Shown: one piece after another, positions 47,204 to 58,508 of the stretch
Position numbering within the stretch: the stretch's first letter is position 1
Layout of the letters: each line of letters opens with the position of its first letter
From: Epiperipatus broadwayi
Taxonomy: Eukaryota > Onychophora > Udeonychophora > Euonychophora > Peripatidae
Assembly (NCBI GenBank): GCA_028023455.1
Contig: JAQFVV010000022.1
Location: 5,969,100-6,033,099, forward strand
Length of the DNA: 64,000 nucleotides
Reading direction: 5' to 3'
The notes under the pieces: model-generated
The model's database searches: none
The model's input: only the letters and a program-made list of their open reading frames with translations
Told to the model about the DNA's origin: nothing
Program-made: the position numbers and the translations under genes

Positions 47204-49261
47204 AATAACAGCTAGATATTCATACAGGTAAAATATCCTTTAAATAGCTCATTGCTGAGGAACAATACTAGACAAGGTATTAGTGACCCAGGCTTTTCAA
47301 TTGTTAGGTGATGGAACTGATCCGTTTTTCATACATGTTTTTCACCACTAATATTGGATGGTTGTCTAGGTTACTTAGGGATGGTTATTTTAGAAAAAAA
47401 AATCTAAATCTAATTAGGGCAGGAAAACAATCAATTTTTCACCTGCATTTGAACCTTACATTATAGAGGATCTTTAATTAAAGATGTCTTGTCTTCATAT
47501 TTATTAATATGTAGGCTTCAAACCATTAGAAATATTATATCTGCCATTAATAAATTTTTAAAATATCTCTTCTGTTGGATATCTAATTATGACTGAGATA
47601 TATCCAGCATAAGATACTGGTTCTGGCCCAATGTAGTGATTATTTTAGCACAGCTATTAAAATATTTGATATCATAATTAATAGTTTGTTTGTTTTTTAC
47701 AATTTTTTATGATTGAATGACTTTATTGCTTAGGAACTCAAAAAAAGTTGAAGTGTCCAAAAAGATAGATTTGGATATGAGGAAGTCAAAAGAAGTTGAA
47801 GTGTCCAAAAAGATAGATTTGGATATGATACCTAGATTTTAAGCTTCGGATTATGTCACTCTACCAGAGCACCACTACAGGGATTTTTTTACACTAATTA
47901 AAGCAAGAAAAGAAAAGAAAATGGCACTACTCTGCACAACTATTCATTATTACTTTAATTGGTAACAAATGAAATGTTTTTTATTTAATACCAACCATAA
48001 TTAACAATAATAATAATAAACAATTTTTATGTAGTCTGATGCAATACAAAGACTTTCCATTAGCCTTTGATAGAGAAATAGTGAATAAAAAAGTATTAGA
48101 TTTACTAATTGCTATATTGTGAGAGTTTACTTTCCCTTCTAGTTAAGATAAGTAAAGCTAGATATCCATATACTGATCAATAGTGGATGAATAGCTGAAT
48201 TTACTGTTGGTAACTATCTTTAAAAAAAATTCAAATTTCATCCAAATAAGACTCATACTCAAGCCATCTTATGATTGAAACATGAGTTATCCCACAAAGT
48301 TAATAAACATATATATTTTTTCACTCATAAAGATTAATATTTTTAGTTCACTATATAAGATTGAATTTACATGTCAGATAAACATAATATATTTTAGACA
48401 TAACGTGTAAGAGACTTATCTGGTTACCTCGTATCTTTTACACTTCATATGGCCAGAATTTTTAGATGCTCAATTCTGGTTTCTGTAAGTCAAAATCCTA
48501 AATTGTAACTTGCTTATGTTTCACATTATTTCTAAGGCTGGATCTCTTTTTCTCTCTTTTTTTTTAATTTTTGTCAATATAAGTCTATATAATTTATTTA
48601 TTATTACTTCCACATAGACTTTTAAAATCTTTTTCTATTACTTTAACAAACAGAATCCTGAAAAATGAAGCAATTACATTATGTATAGATAAGTATGCAA
48701 TAGGAAATAAGAGAGAACCAAATCAGAAAACAATCTAAAATCAAATATGATTTTTAGGTAATAATTCTCAAATTCCAGAAAGCTTAAAAGAAAAAGTCAA
48801 AATGTTTGAACTTAAAAAAGGTAGATAGTTCACAGAGAAATCGCCAAAAATATAAATATTATAAAGATGCAAAATAAAATCAATTGGTACAATAACTGAG
48901 TAGATATACACCCCATTTAATATATCTATCATTTGATTTTATTTGTTTCACAAATAGGCAGGCATTTCAGTTAATATATTATTTTCTATCATTTGTAAGA
49001 CTGAGTAGCACTGTAGAAAATACTGAAATTTTAAAATTATGTAAAACTTTATGATTAAAAAAGAATCTCATGAGTTGAAAAAATATTTACAATGCCACAT
49101 ATACATACAAACATATTTTATGGGTGTGCAACATTGTAAGTATTTTTTATCTATCCCTGTGTGGGTGTGCAGCAGTGTAAGTATTTTTTCATCGAATCAC
49201 AGGATTCTTTTTCAAATATAAAATTTTACTTAATTTTAAGATTTCAGCATATATGTATACA
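47204..49261. other. A+T-rich spacer with one short tandem duplication
   Basis: A 48-bp unit is repeated twice at 47738-47833 (GTTGAAGTGTCCAAAAAG and GATTTGGATATGA words, almost identical). The length is a multiple of three and one frame stays open across both, but there is no wider frame. Otherwise nothing recognised. Confidence 0.55.
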
Positions 49262-49353
49262 ATATGTTTAAAACCTCTAAAACAGCATATGATTATCATT
49301 TCCTATGCTTACATAAGATATAACAGTAACAAATTCCCATACAGTAGTGCCAT
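49262..49353 (-). repeat. End of the hammerhead element joined to a PLE
   Basis: About 90 bp matches the outer end of the hammerhead-bearing family in the orientation of the 31.4-kb copy: GCATATGATTATCATTTCC, TATGCTTAC, AACAGTAAC and CCATACAGTAGTGCCAT. The match stops at about 49353, three bases before the inverted repeat that opens the Penelope-like element. The hammerhead itself is not included. Confidence 0.7.
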
Positions 49354-49356
49354 CCA

Positions 49357-49467
49357 CTTTTTGCTATTGGTTTAAGAGTCATATAGCAATCCAGTTTATC
49401 TTTGTTTGATAACTAGAAAAAAAGATAAACCAGATTACTATATGACTCTTAAACAAATAGCAAAAAG
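49357..49467. repeat. Inverted repeat at the 5' end of the PLE
   Basis: Arms 49357-49403 and 49421-49467 (47 bp) are complementary with four mismatches around a 17-bp loop. The right arm lies inside the coding frame (TTAAACAAATAGC region); the left arm is thus an inverted copy of the first coding bases. Inverted 5' duplications of this sort are reported for truncated Penelope-like insertions. Confidence 0.85.
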
Positions 49468-50212
49468 AGGATATATTCCACATGAGTCAAAAGTACCAAT
49501 GTCACATAAAATGGCAGGTTTAAAGTCCTTCTTATTTAGAAATGATATCCTTTGTAAATATGCATCAGATAAAAACAAAAATATTGAAATTTATTATAAT
49601 GAATTGTTAAACATTGGATATAATTATGATTATGTTTATTATACTGTTAAAAATTTTAATTCTAAATATAAAAATAATAATGTTAATTCTTCTGATAAAA
49701 AATTTTGGATATCAATACCATATATTTTGAATCAACAGACAAGTTTCATTAAAAAAAATTATAAAGGTATATGTAATATTGCATTTTATGCACCACCTAC
49801 ATTAAATATATTAATAAATAATTCAAAAGATAAAACTTTATCGACAAATAAAAATGGTATCATTTACAAATAGACATGTAGGTAGGTATGGCAGTGGATA
49901 TATAGGTGAATTGAGGTGCACATTGGAAAAAAGAACAAAAGAGCACTGGTTATTATTAAAAGGGTTCAAAATACAAAACAAAATTATAAAAATAATGATA
50001 ATTTATAAGCTTCTGTCTTTTATGACCATAATAAATCATGTATATATATATATGGTTTTGATTTTAATTATAGTAATGTAAAAATATTGGAAACTGAAAA
50101 AAATAATAATAAAAGAAAAATTAAGGAAGCGATATTAATATATAAATACAAGCAAAATTTAATTAATAGGCAAGCAGCAAACGTTAAGATCATGGAATTA
50201 TGGGAAAGTTGA
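49406..50212 (+). pseudogene. Penelope-like element: connector and GIY-YIG endonuclease
   Basis: First frame (49406-49873) carries the region between RT and endonuclease of PLEs: SHKMAGLKSFLFRN, a GYNYDYVYYTV block, ISIPYILNQ, KDKTLSTNKNGIIYK. The last residues are the GIY half (usually GVVYKI). The frame then shifts near 49872 and the second gives GSGYIGE (49896-49910), the YIG half, followed by TLEKRTKEHW. A third stretch reads IKEAILIYKYKQNLINR and stops at 50210-50212. The RT itself is missing, so this is a 5'-truncated, frameshifted copy. It shows that a GIY-YIG-type PLE has been active in this genome and could have mobilised the ribozyme elements. Confidence 0.85.
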
Positions 50213-50500
50213 CATCATGGAATTATGGGAAAGCTGACATTTTAAAAGTATTAGTTGACAAAAACTACAAGGATAGTTGAAAGCGCTTCTAAGTAACAGT
50301 TTTAGATATATTTTTATAAATTTTTAAGTACTATATTTTCTAATATTTATTTATAAATTTAGATATATATGTGTGTGTGATCCACAGATTTGCTTGTATA
50401 ATCATTGTAAATATTATTTTTAATTCTTTACTGCTTTTGTTTTCTTCTTTTGTTTTTCTGGAACCACAATAACTGTATTTGTTTATAGATGATTTTTAAA
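50213..50500 (+). repeat. PLE 3' region
   Basis: A 30-bp unit (CATGGAATTATGGGAAAG plus TTGACAT) is doubled across the stop. Bases 50391-50495 match 53906-54008 closely (TTGTATAATCATTGTAAATA, TTTCTGGA, CCACAAT, TTTATAGATGAT), so the PLE 3' end recurs in the window. Confidence 0.65.
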
Positions 50501-52980
50501 AAAAAACTGTACCGGTCAAAATCGTGTATTCATTCAACAAGACCTAGAATCCAAGTAAATTATAGCAATCTAGCATATGGGAGATACACAGGTCTGGAAC
50601 AATAAACTAAATGCTACTCTATTTACCTGTTCTCCAAGGTCTTTGACTATTTGATCAATGCTTTTGAGGATACTAACAAACTTTCCATTACTCCAGTCCT
50701 GGCAATGAGAACAGGAAGAGCAAAGAGACTTAAAATTGACAATACTAAAATGATCGACCAATAATCGCAACATGAAACATAGAGTTTAATTGATAATAAT
50801 TAAGGAGATTTATTAATTAAAGGGTATAATATAACCAAATCAAGTAATTAACATTAGAGAATAGGACACTGAATAGCAACATACTATAGCAGATAAATGA
50901 TGCAACAAATTTATTAAACGAATAAATATGGTAATTGATTATTACAAATGAAAGAAATATATATATGTGTGTGTGTGTGAATGTCTATACAATCATTATT
51001 ATAAGTTACATAAATGAATCTAAATACTGGGTTAATATATAATACCTAATATAAATATAAATATTAGGTTTAATACATAATTGAGTGGTTAATACTTGAA
51101 ATTTGGTTGGTGTGGTTAATACACCAAGGTTAAAATAATTTAATCAAATAAACAATAAAAATTATAGTTTAACCCTTGTACAAATATCATGAATTTATGT
51201 ATCACAGATTTTATTACAACATTACATATATATAAGCAATAAGTGTTCATGTGTGGTTTTAAGTGTGTGCATGATCACATTTCTACTAGATTTGGGAGAT
51301 CACTCCAATGGATGGGAGCAAGATGATTAATTACATAATCAGATCTAATACTTAAATAGAATGGTTGGTGAAAGGCATACAATTATGTCTTATGGATAGC
51401 ATTGCAGGTTTATAAATCAATAATAATAATAAAACAATATGAATCAAGGTGGTATTAGGTTATCATTTCAATTGCACATATGAAGGTCATTTAAGACACT
51501 GGTGGGCTTTGTCATATTTGCACAAGAGTGAGAATATGCCTGTGTGATGGCCAAGGATATATCTCTGAATAATAGTGGCACAAATTAGTGTGTTGGGGTG
51601 ATTTATCTGTATTGTCCCATACACTTATCCATTAAAAGTGCCGAAATCAATCACCAGTAGGAAAAGCATCTACTTTGTGATGGATAATGAGGAGTGAGTC
51701 TAAGCATTCCAAAGATCCCAAGGTGCATGGCAAAGCAAGAAAATCAATGAATTAAAAAATTGTAAAGATACCTTTATAATGCCTATAGCATCTGAATATT
51801 TCATGTCACTAACAACTACAATAAACTAATTAATACCTGTTTAAAATAATATGCTATCAGATGCTATGGGATGCATAAACACAAACCCTCTGGGCAGTTA
51901 ACCAATGTCAGATAAATATAAAATGGATCATGATCTAAACAAAAGGGCATAAATTACTATCTCCCACATTTCTAAAATAGCTCCCTACATTTCGATAATG
52001 ATTAATACACATACAATTTGACATATTGTTTATATAAAATAAAATTACTGATCACACTCATGCTGATAAAACCTTGAATATTAAATTCATTTAAATAAGT
52101 TGGCAAAACATATTTCAATGATTAGTTGAGGGTTCAAATTATAGTTAGCGAGGGTAACTAAGTATAGGCATTAAAAACAGTATTATAGGATATAATTGGT
52201 ATAAAACCAAGCAAATTTTAGGATAATTCACTTGCAAATAACATTTATGTCTCCAACAATTCACTAGGAGAAAACTATGAATAACTTACTCACTGAGTTA
52301 GATACCAACTTGGCATATTAAAATAGATCAAATAACAAACTAAAAGAGAACTAAATTTCAATCTAAATTGCCGCACCAAAGTTAAAACGAAATTAATAGT
52401 TTTAAATTAGATTGTATAGACATTACAGAATAATTACAGAATAGCTTTGAAGAAACAAGAACAGAAAGCTTACAAATATATTGTGAAATTGAAATGTTAA
52501 ATTAATAAAAGTTCAATGGTTGGCGGCAATGCAATCATTTATCTTGGCCAACTTCTTGTCACAAAGCATGTGGTTGGTGGATCATGATCATGTAGTGGTT
52601 TTGCTGGAAATAGGCATCAGTTAGTAATTAAAGTTCAAATCCAGGCAAGCATTCTCCTTCCGACAATTCACTTAATTGGGCCAAGTTGTTGTGAGCTTCG
52701 GCATCATGAGCAGGAAGTTGAGAGTTCCAGGGGCATGGGGAAGCAAACAGTCATTTCCTTTACCCTGATATAATTTTAATTCATGAATTAAACTTACATG
52801 GACTATGTTAGCACTCTGACATAAAAATCAAAGAAAAATTTTCTGATAGCCAAAATTTCAGCTATTTATACATAATGATCCTTTGTTTCCTTTACATTTT
52901 GTTTAGATGTTAAATCTGATTAAATTCTTGTGAGCTATTATCTCAAACTCAGTATTCTTGGTCATATTTTAAATTGACCC
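50501..52980. other. Unclassified region with G+C-elevated patches
   Basis: Patches at 50560-50720, 51440-51740 and 52505-52765 are of more normal composition than the rest. A minus-strand frame of 67 codons (50773-50570) looks fairly coding-like (Cys-Ser-rich start, then KFVSILKSIDQIVKDLGEQV), but I recognise no domain. No termini or target duplications found. Could be one decayed element of about 2.2 kb or host exons. Confidence 0.3.
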
Positions 52981-53190
52981 ATATTTCCATATATGTTAAC
53001 AAAAAACAGATCAATTAGCCAAGTGAAATTTGAATAGAAAATAATCTTTTGTCTTTATAAAATTTTATACATTTTTTTAAAGTATATTCCCATATATGGT
53101 AATAGAAAACTGATCAATTATCCAAGTAAAATAAATTAAATAAATTTTTGTTTCTTTCAAATTTTGTACACTTTTAAAAATAAGACAACA
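52981..53190. repeat. 104-bp tandem duplication
   Basis: CATATATG(T/G)TAA and CTGATCAATTA(T/G)CCAAG recur at an offset of about 104 bp. Two diverged units. Confidence 0.7.
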
Positions 53191-53249
53191 GCTTCCAAAA
53201 CCACCAGATTTAATGATTACATTGCGAGTCACAAATATCTATTCTGTCT

Positions 53250-53372
53250 TATAAATTATTAGTAAAATTATTTAAAATATTACAAAATTACAAAATATTA
53301 TAAATTATACAAATATTATAAATTGATTTGTCTTATATCAGTTATTAGTAAAATTATTTAAAATATCTAAGC
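53250..53372. repeat. Short A+T-rich tandem duplication
   Basis: GTCTTATA, TTATTAGTAAAATTATTT and AAAATAT recur about 86 bp apart. Confidence 0.6.
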
Positions 53373-53557
53373 TTATTGATTTTTCATATGCACATACGTA
53401 TGCAAGTTGAATGGGTAGAAAAAACTAAATGTTCTTGATAATTTATCAAATAAATGTCTCTTTAATTTACCATACATTTAACTTTTGGTAGAGATCCATT
53501 TGGAGTCATGTACCCATACCTCTATATACATGCTACTGCCTATTGCTTGAGACAGAT

Positions 53558-53906
53558 GTCAATTACATATATAAGTTGGGTTCAAACCCATGCTAGTGCT
53601 TATATACTTAACCCTAGCTGAAGCACAAATATGTACAGCAATATATACAGCTTCATATCACTCGACTTCAGGGAATGAAAAAAAAAACAAGAAAAAAACT
53701 TTTTACTTATTGTATTTTCCAGTAATGAGAAATTGACTGAGGATTAATTTATTGACAACTTCTGGTATTACACAAGATATATCAACATTAATATCATTAG
53801 ATATGGGTGTCAATTACTTATATAAGTTGGGTTCAATCCCATGTTAGTGCTTATATACTTGGCACTAGGTAAAGCACAAAAATGTAAAGCAATATTTACA
53901 GCTTCA
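53558..53906 (+). repeat. Direct repeat pair, about 98 bp, offset 251 bp
   Basis: 53558-53655 and 53809-53906 share GTCAATTAC, ATATAAGTTGGGTTCAA, CCCATG(C/T)TAGTGC, TATATACTT, AAAGCACAAA and TTTACAGCTTCA. The GGTTCAAACCC word resembles a B-box, so the unit may be SINE-derived. The second unit abuts the PLE 3'-end copy. Confidence 0.75.
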
Positions 53907-54008
53907 GTTTGTATAATCATTGTAAATATTATTTTTAATTCTTTACTCTTTTTGTTTTCTCCTTTTTTTCTGGAGCCACAATGGTTGCATTGGTTTATAG
54001 ATGATTAT
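53906..54008 (+). mobile_element. Second copy of the PLE 3' end
   Basis: About 100 bp matching 50391-50495. It is 5'-truncated to the 3' tail only and follows the direct-repeat unit without a gap. Confidence 0.7.
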
Positions 54009-54229
54009 TAATAATAATAATGAAAAGAAAAAAAGTAAACAATATACTATTAAGGTTTATGTTCATGAACATATTATCATGAGGGAATATTTCTTTGACA
54101 GATTACAACTTTATATAGGTACAGCTTCATTTTCGGAATAAACTGAATAGATTGTTATATCAATAAAATAGCATGTGATTACATCTGCATATATTTATCT
54201 GGCTTTAGGAGCAATAATTTATTATTCTG

Positions 54230-54300
54230 TTTACTCTACTCCAGAGCCATCTACTGTAAGCTTGAATAATCAATGAATATTAGATGAGTGTTGTAATCAA
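54230..54300. repeat. Dispersed repeat 'CCATCTACTGTAAGCTTGA', copy 2
   Basis: CTCTACTCCAGAGCCATC and TGTAAGCTTGAATAATCAA are shared with 30755-30830 and 60898-60985. Confidence 0.58.
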
Positions 54301-55460
54301 ATCTGTTGACTTATTTCTGGCTTTTGGACACCTTCAAGGAGAAGCTGCATTGTACTCATCATCTAGCCATATTATTACCCTAAACATTATATGGTTTAAA
54401 CCCAAGCCAACTTGCTTCTAGTTAAATACATCTGACATTAGATCTTATGTTGTCTTCAAACAGTATAAATAAATAATTCAATGGCTTTATTGTTTGAGAG
54501 TTCTTAGTGACAGATCTGAGCATGATCCATAGACCTTATGTCCCAAGTCTGTCATTAAACCACACAGGTCGAATGTTAAACATAGTGGCTAGATTATGCA
54601 TGTAAAGTACTGCAGAAGACAATAACCAGAAACTAGTCAATGTTATGGATGCCATACTATCTTCTAATATTCATTGCAAGCTTAAAGATGGTTCCAGACT
54701 AGGGTAAATAGAAAGGAGCACCGAAATGTATATTACACATAATAGAAAGTAATACAAATGTCCATTTTTTAGTAGTGTGACATTTTTATCCTGTTACAGC
54801 ATTAATTGAACATTTCTGAAATGCCACCATAATAATATAATATATAGGTGTAATGCTTCTTAAAATAATACTTACAAAATAACCCAAATGCATTTTGGGA
54901 AAACTTTAAATATTAAAAACTGTTTCGTGTTTTTACATTTTGGTGAATCAACAATAGTATTTTTTTAATTCCAGGTTTATATAATTATTATTTTAAACTT
55001 GTTTTGACTTGACTTCTAATAATTTTTATAAAAGTTTTTTAATAGAATTTATTTTTTCAATTAAAAGATTAAACATTTACGTAATAAAGTGTTTTATCTT
55101 TCTTTCTTAAAAATCATATTATTATTATTTAAAAAGCATGTGTTGTTTACTAGTATTTCATTTAAAACTATATATAATGTACATAAGAAATATGTGTTTG
55201 CAACTATGTATATATATCATTTGTAGTCACACGAAAACGAATTTGAGAGTCTAATCTAGAATTTAAAAACGGAAAAATATTATAAATTAACATTACCTTT
55301 ACATTACAGAATTTTTCAAGCACCACATTTTAACAATGTCTTATTTGTGTAGCATAAACCACATAAATGCAAAATAATGGTGTTTGTAAAGATTAAGTAG
55401 TTATTTAGTTATCTGAGATCTGATCTATCTGATGTGACTTGATTGGGACATAATACATAT
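54301..55460. other. A+T-rich spacer
   Basis: Nothing recognised. Confidence 0.5.
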
Positions 55461-55474
55461 CAAATAATCATTTG

Positions 55475-56007
55475 CTCATATATAAATATTTGAGTCATAG
55501 GAATAAGAGGGATTCTTTTTATTCCTGCAAAAATTCTATATCTTGTATTGGTCAGAGGGTATTCATTTATTATTTAACACTCGCAAAGCGTTTGCACAAT
55601 TGGCTTGAAAGGCAGATATAAATGTAATTACAATTATATACAGACGCTATAAAAATAAATGCTTATTTATATATATGATTAAGTTTCAGTTGGAATGACA
55701 TTTAGTAAATTCTAGAAAATTTCATCGGCGTCATTCATTCAGACATTGTATATAGTAATTTAAAGTGACCGTTCTATCGTCACGCCTTCTGTTCCAGTAC
55801 TTCAGATTTGCTCATTTATAAATATTTGAGTCGTAGGAATAAGAGGGATTCTTTTTATTCCTGCATAAATTCTATATCTTGTATTGGTCAGAGGGTATTC
55901 ATTTATTATTTAACACTCGCAAAGCGTTTGCACAATTGGCTTGAAAGGCCGATATGAATGTAATTACAATTATATACAGACGCTATAAAAATAAATGCTT
56001 ATTTATA
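55475..56007 (+). mobile_element. Retroposon inserted as a head-to-tail dimer
   Basis: Two copies at an offset of 336 bp: a 5'-truncated unit (55475 to about 55672) and a fuller unit to 56007. The pair as a whole is bracketed by an exact 14-bp duplication CAAATAATCATTTG (55461-55474 and 56008-56021), so the dimer entered in one event. A monomeric relative lies at 5335-5632 on the other strand. No hammerhead core, Pol III boxes or frame seen. Head-to-tail multimers with target duplications are expected from circular or concatemeric RNA templates. Confidence 0.82.
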
Positions 56008-56021
56008 CAAATAATCATTTG

Positions 56022-58077
56022 TATATTTTTCCAATGTCTTCAATCACATTTGCAATGTAAAATAATTAATTGTAGCTGTTAATCATTTAAAAGGCACTCT
56101 GGAACATTTGTACATATCTAGGGGAGCAAATGCTAAAAATACTAAATGATAAATAAAACAAGTAATGGAAAATGAAAATTTAAAAAATGTGTATTTTGTG
56201 TACTTTTTTTTTTGAAACAAAATTGAATAAAAATAATGTGTTAGGTATATTTATATTGAAATAATATTACAATGCCAAATGGTAAAAAATTTGTAAACTC
56301 TAATGACAAATAATGAAATAAAAGGTAATAAACTTTTGAAATTTTAATGAATGAAGAGTAGAATAAAAGTTGAGAAAATGTCATTATAAAAATTGCATAT
56401 TTTTGAATCAGAAATCCTCCCCCCCTCTAAAAAACATTTTTATTAAGATGTTGTTTTAGTATAATAAAGATGTAATAGTGAGAATTTTCATTTTGTTTTT
56501 AAGAAAAAATCTCCTAAGTTTTGCTATTGAATCTTGAATAATGAATGTTGTAATTATTATTAATTTGTTAAGCACATACTCATTACATAGGTAATATATA
56601 TATTAAGGCTATCACCTTAAGAATTTGGAGCATTATTTTGTATTAAGATGTTATTTTTATTTGTAGTTACATTTCTTAGAAATCATAAAAATAATAATAT
56701 AAACATGAATTGTGACAATTTTTATTACATTTTTCTATAAATGTGTCAAATTTCAATACTCTAACCTATAAATGGGAAGAAAAAAGGATTTAACATTTGC
56801 CCTTTTGACTTGCAAGTGGAGGGGAGTTGCTTTTATTTCTGCATGCCATGCTGCAACAAGTCATCTCCAATTCCCATCACCGAGAGAAAATGCATGTCTC
56901 ACAGTTATCCATTCTAATGAGTGGCTAGCCTACATCATGAAATTTCAATATTCTTCCATCAACCAATAGTGTTATTGTGTGTGTATGTGTGTTGTTGTTT
57001 TTTTTTTTTAAAATCCATTTTACAACTCAATTTGGGTTTTTTGTAACTTTTTATTTTTAAAAATAAAATACTAATTTCATTTTTTTTCTTTACATTTATT
57101 TGTTTCATTATTTTGTATAACTAAATTTTAATTTTTTCTTCCAGTTTATTTGTTTGATTAAATTTCCAAATTTTTTAGGCATCTACCAATTGTAATATTA
57201 TTTATAAAAAAATATGTATAACATATTTTATTTTTATTTAATTTGGTTAACATGACACACTTTTTATTTTATATTTAAACACATACAAAAAAACTATGTT
57301 CTCACTATTTATTACTTAGCAATAGTCCCATGGCTTCCTTGGCTGCATACAAAAGTCCCATAGTACCAACTAAATTATTAATTTGTAATTTCTATAAATG
57401 TAAAATCCTGACATGAATATGAAATTTTATAAAGTATTATAGGTATATTTGATCTTAATAAATTTAAGAATTATATCTAAGATTAAAAGAAATATAATTA
57501 TCAACTTAATATTTATTAAGTCAAATCTGTATGCATATTATCAATGGATTGCATAGGCGATAGATAGTTAGATGATCTTCAGATAGCAATATTTAATTTA
57601 AAGCATGATTATTATGAGCTTCTCATATCATCAATGATCTCCTTATGCTAATTGTAACAACAGAATTATGCACCCATATAGCTGCATTTTCATCCTTTAA
57701 TTACACACACAGAATTTCTGACTCCAATTCCCTTTTTCATTTTCTTTGGCTTAAACTTTCAAGAATTAATAAAGCAATGACAGGGAAAGGCTTTGTAGAC
57801 TGGCAGTCTTTAGTTGGAATCTTTTCACACAAGATTACATGAATTAGGAAATCAGTTTGGAATTGGATTTGAGATAGGAGTTTCAGCTGGGAAAAGTTAT
57901 ATATTTAGGCACTTTATTTAGGTATTTTATTGCTTACTATGAAAATGAAGAGGCCTAAAAAATGTGGTCTAAAATGACCTATCTCGTGCCATTTGGTTCG
58001 GGTGTTATGGCTGGAAATTTCTCATTAAAGTGATAAAAATAATATATCAGTTGTAGTGATAAATATATATATGGTAC
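56022..58077. other. A+T-rich spacer
   Basis: A patch of more normal composition at 56800-56945 with an open frame (56772-56969) and another near 57710-57840 are not recognised. From about 57945 the sequence (AAGAGGCC, ATGACCTATCTCGTGCC, GGTTCGGGTG) is probably the 5' leader of the LINE that follows. Confidence 0.4.
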
Positions 58078-58495
58078 ATGCAAACTTTACTTGGTATAAA
58101 CTCTTCAAGACCAGAATGGAGAATAACAATAGTGGCTAAGGAATTGTTAAGATTTAAGATTGATATAGCTGATTTTAATCAAATTAATTTTCCAAAAAAA
58201 AAAAGAAAATTTAATAAAACAGTTAGATGGGTGCATGTTGTTGTTTTTTTTTTTAAGAATAGATCAATCAGTAAAAGAAGAATACATGGTCTTGGATTTG
58301 CTACAAAATCTAATTTACTATATTTTATTTGTATCAATGAGAGTTGTCCAGTGGTGATAAAATTTGTCTTGTGCAATAGTATGTGTGCTCATTTTATTAT
58401 GCTCTAGTGTTAGATTCAGAGAATTCAAAGTAAAGAAATATTTTATTCCTTGTTGAATACCATTATTACGGCAACATCATTAAAATGCTGAATAT
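58078..58495 (+). pseudogene. RTE-like LINE endonuclease N-terminal fragment
   Basis: From ATG 58078 the frame reads TLLGINSSRPEWRITIVAKE, then ELLRFKIDIADFNQ, KNRSISKRRIHGLGFA and NESCPV, ending at 58405-58407. A shifted frame continues with LDSENSK to about 58495. This is the start of the APE-type endonuclease of RTE-type LINEs (often misannotated as craniofacial development protein 2), where the family has an ALSETR block near residue 35 and a GVGFA block near residue 75. The conserved Glu of SETR is lost here (FNQINF). The copy is cut off near the left end of the adjacent foldback. Confidence 0.8.
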
Positions 58496-58508
58496 TTCTT
58501 CTTGGAGC

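Noticed and set aside
58179-58376. 65-codon minus-strand frame
   Set aside because: Antisense shadow of the LINE endonuclease fragment.
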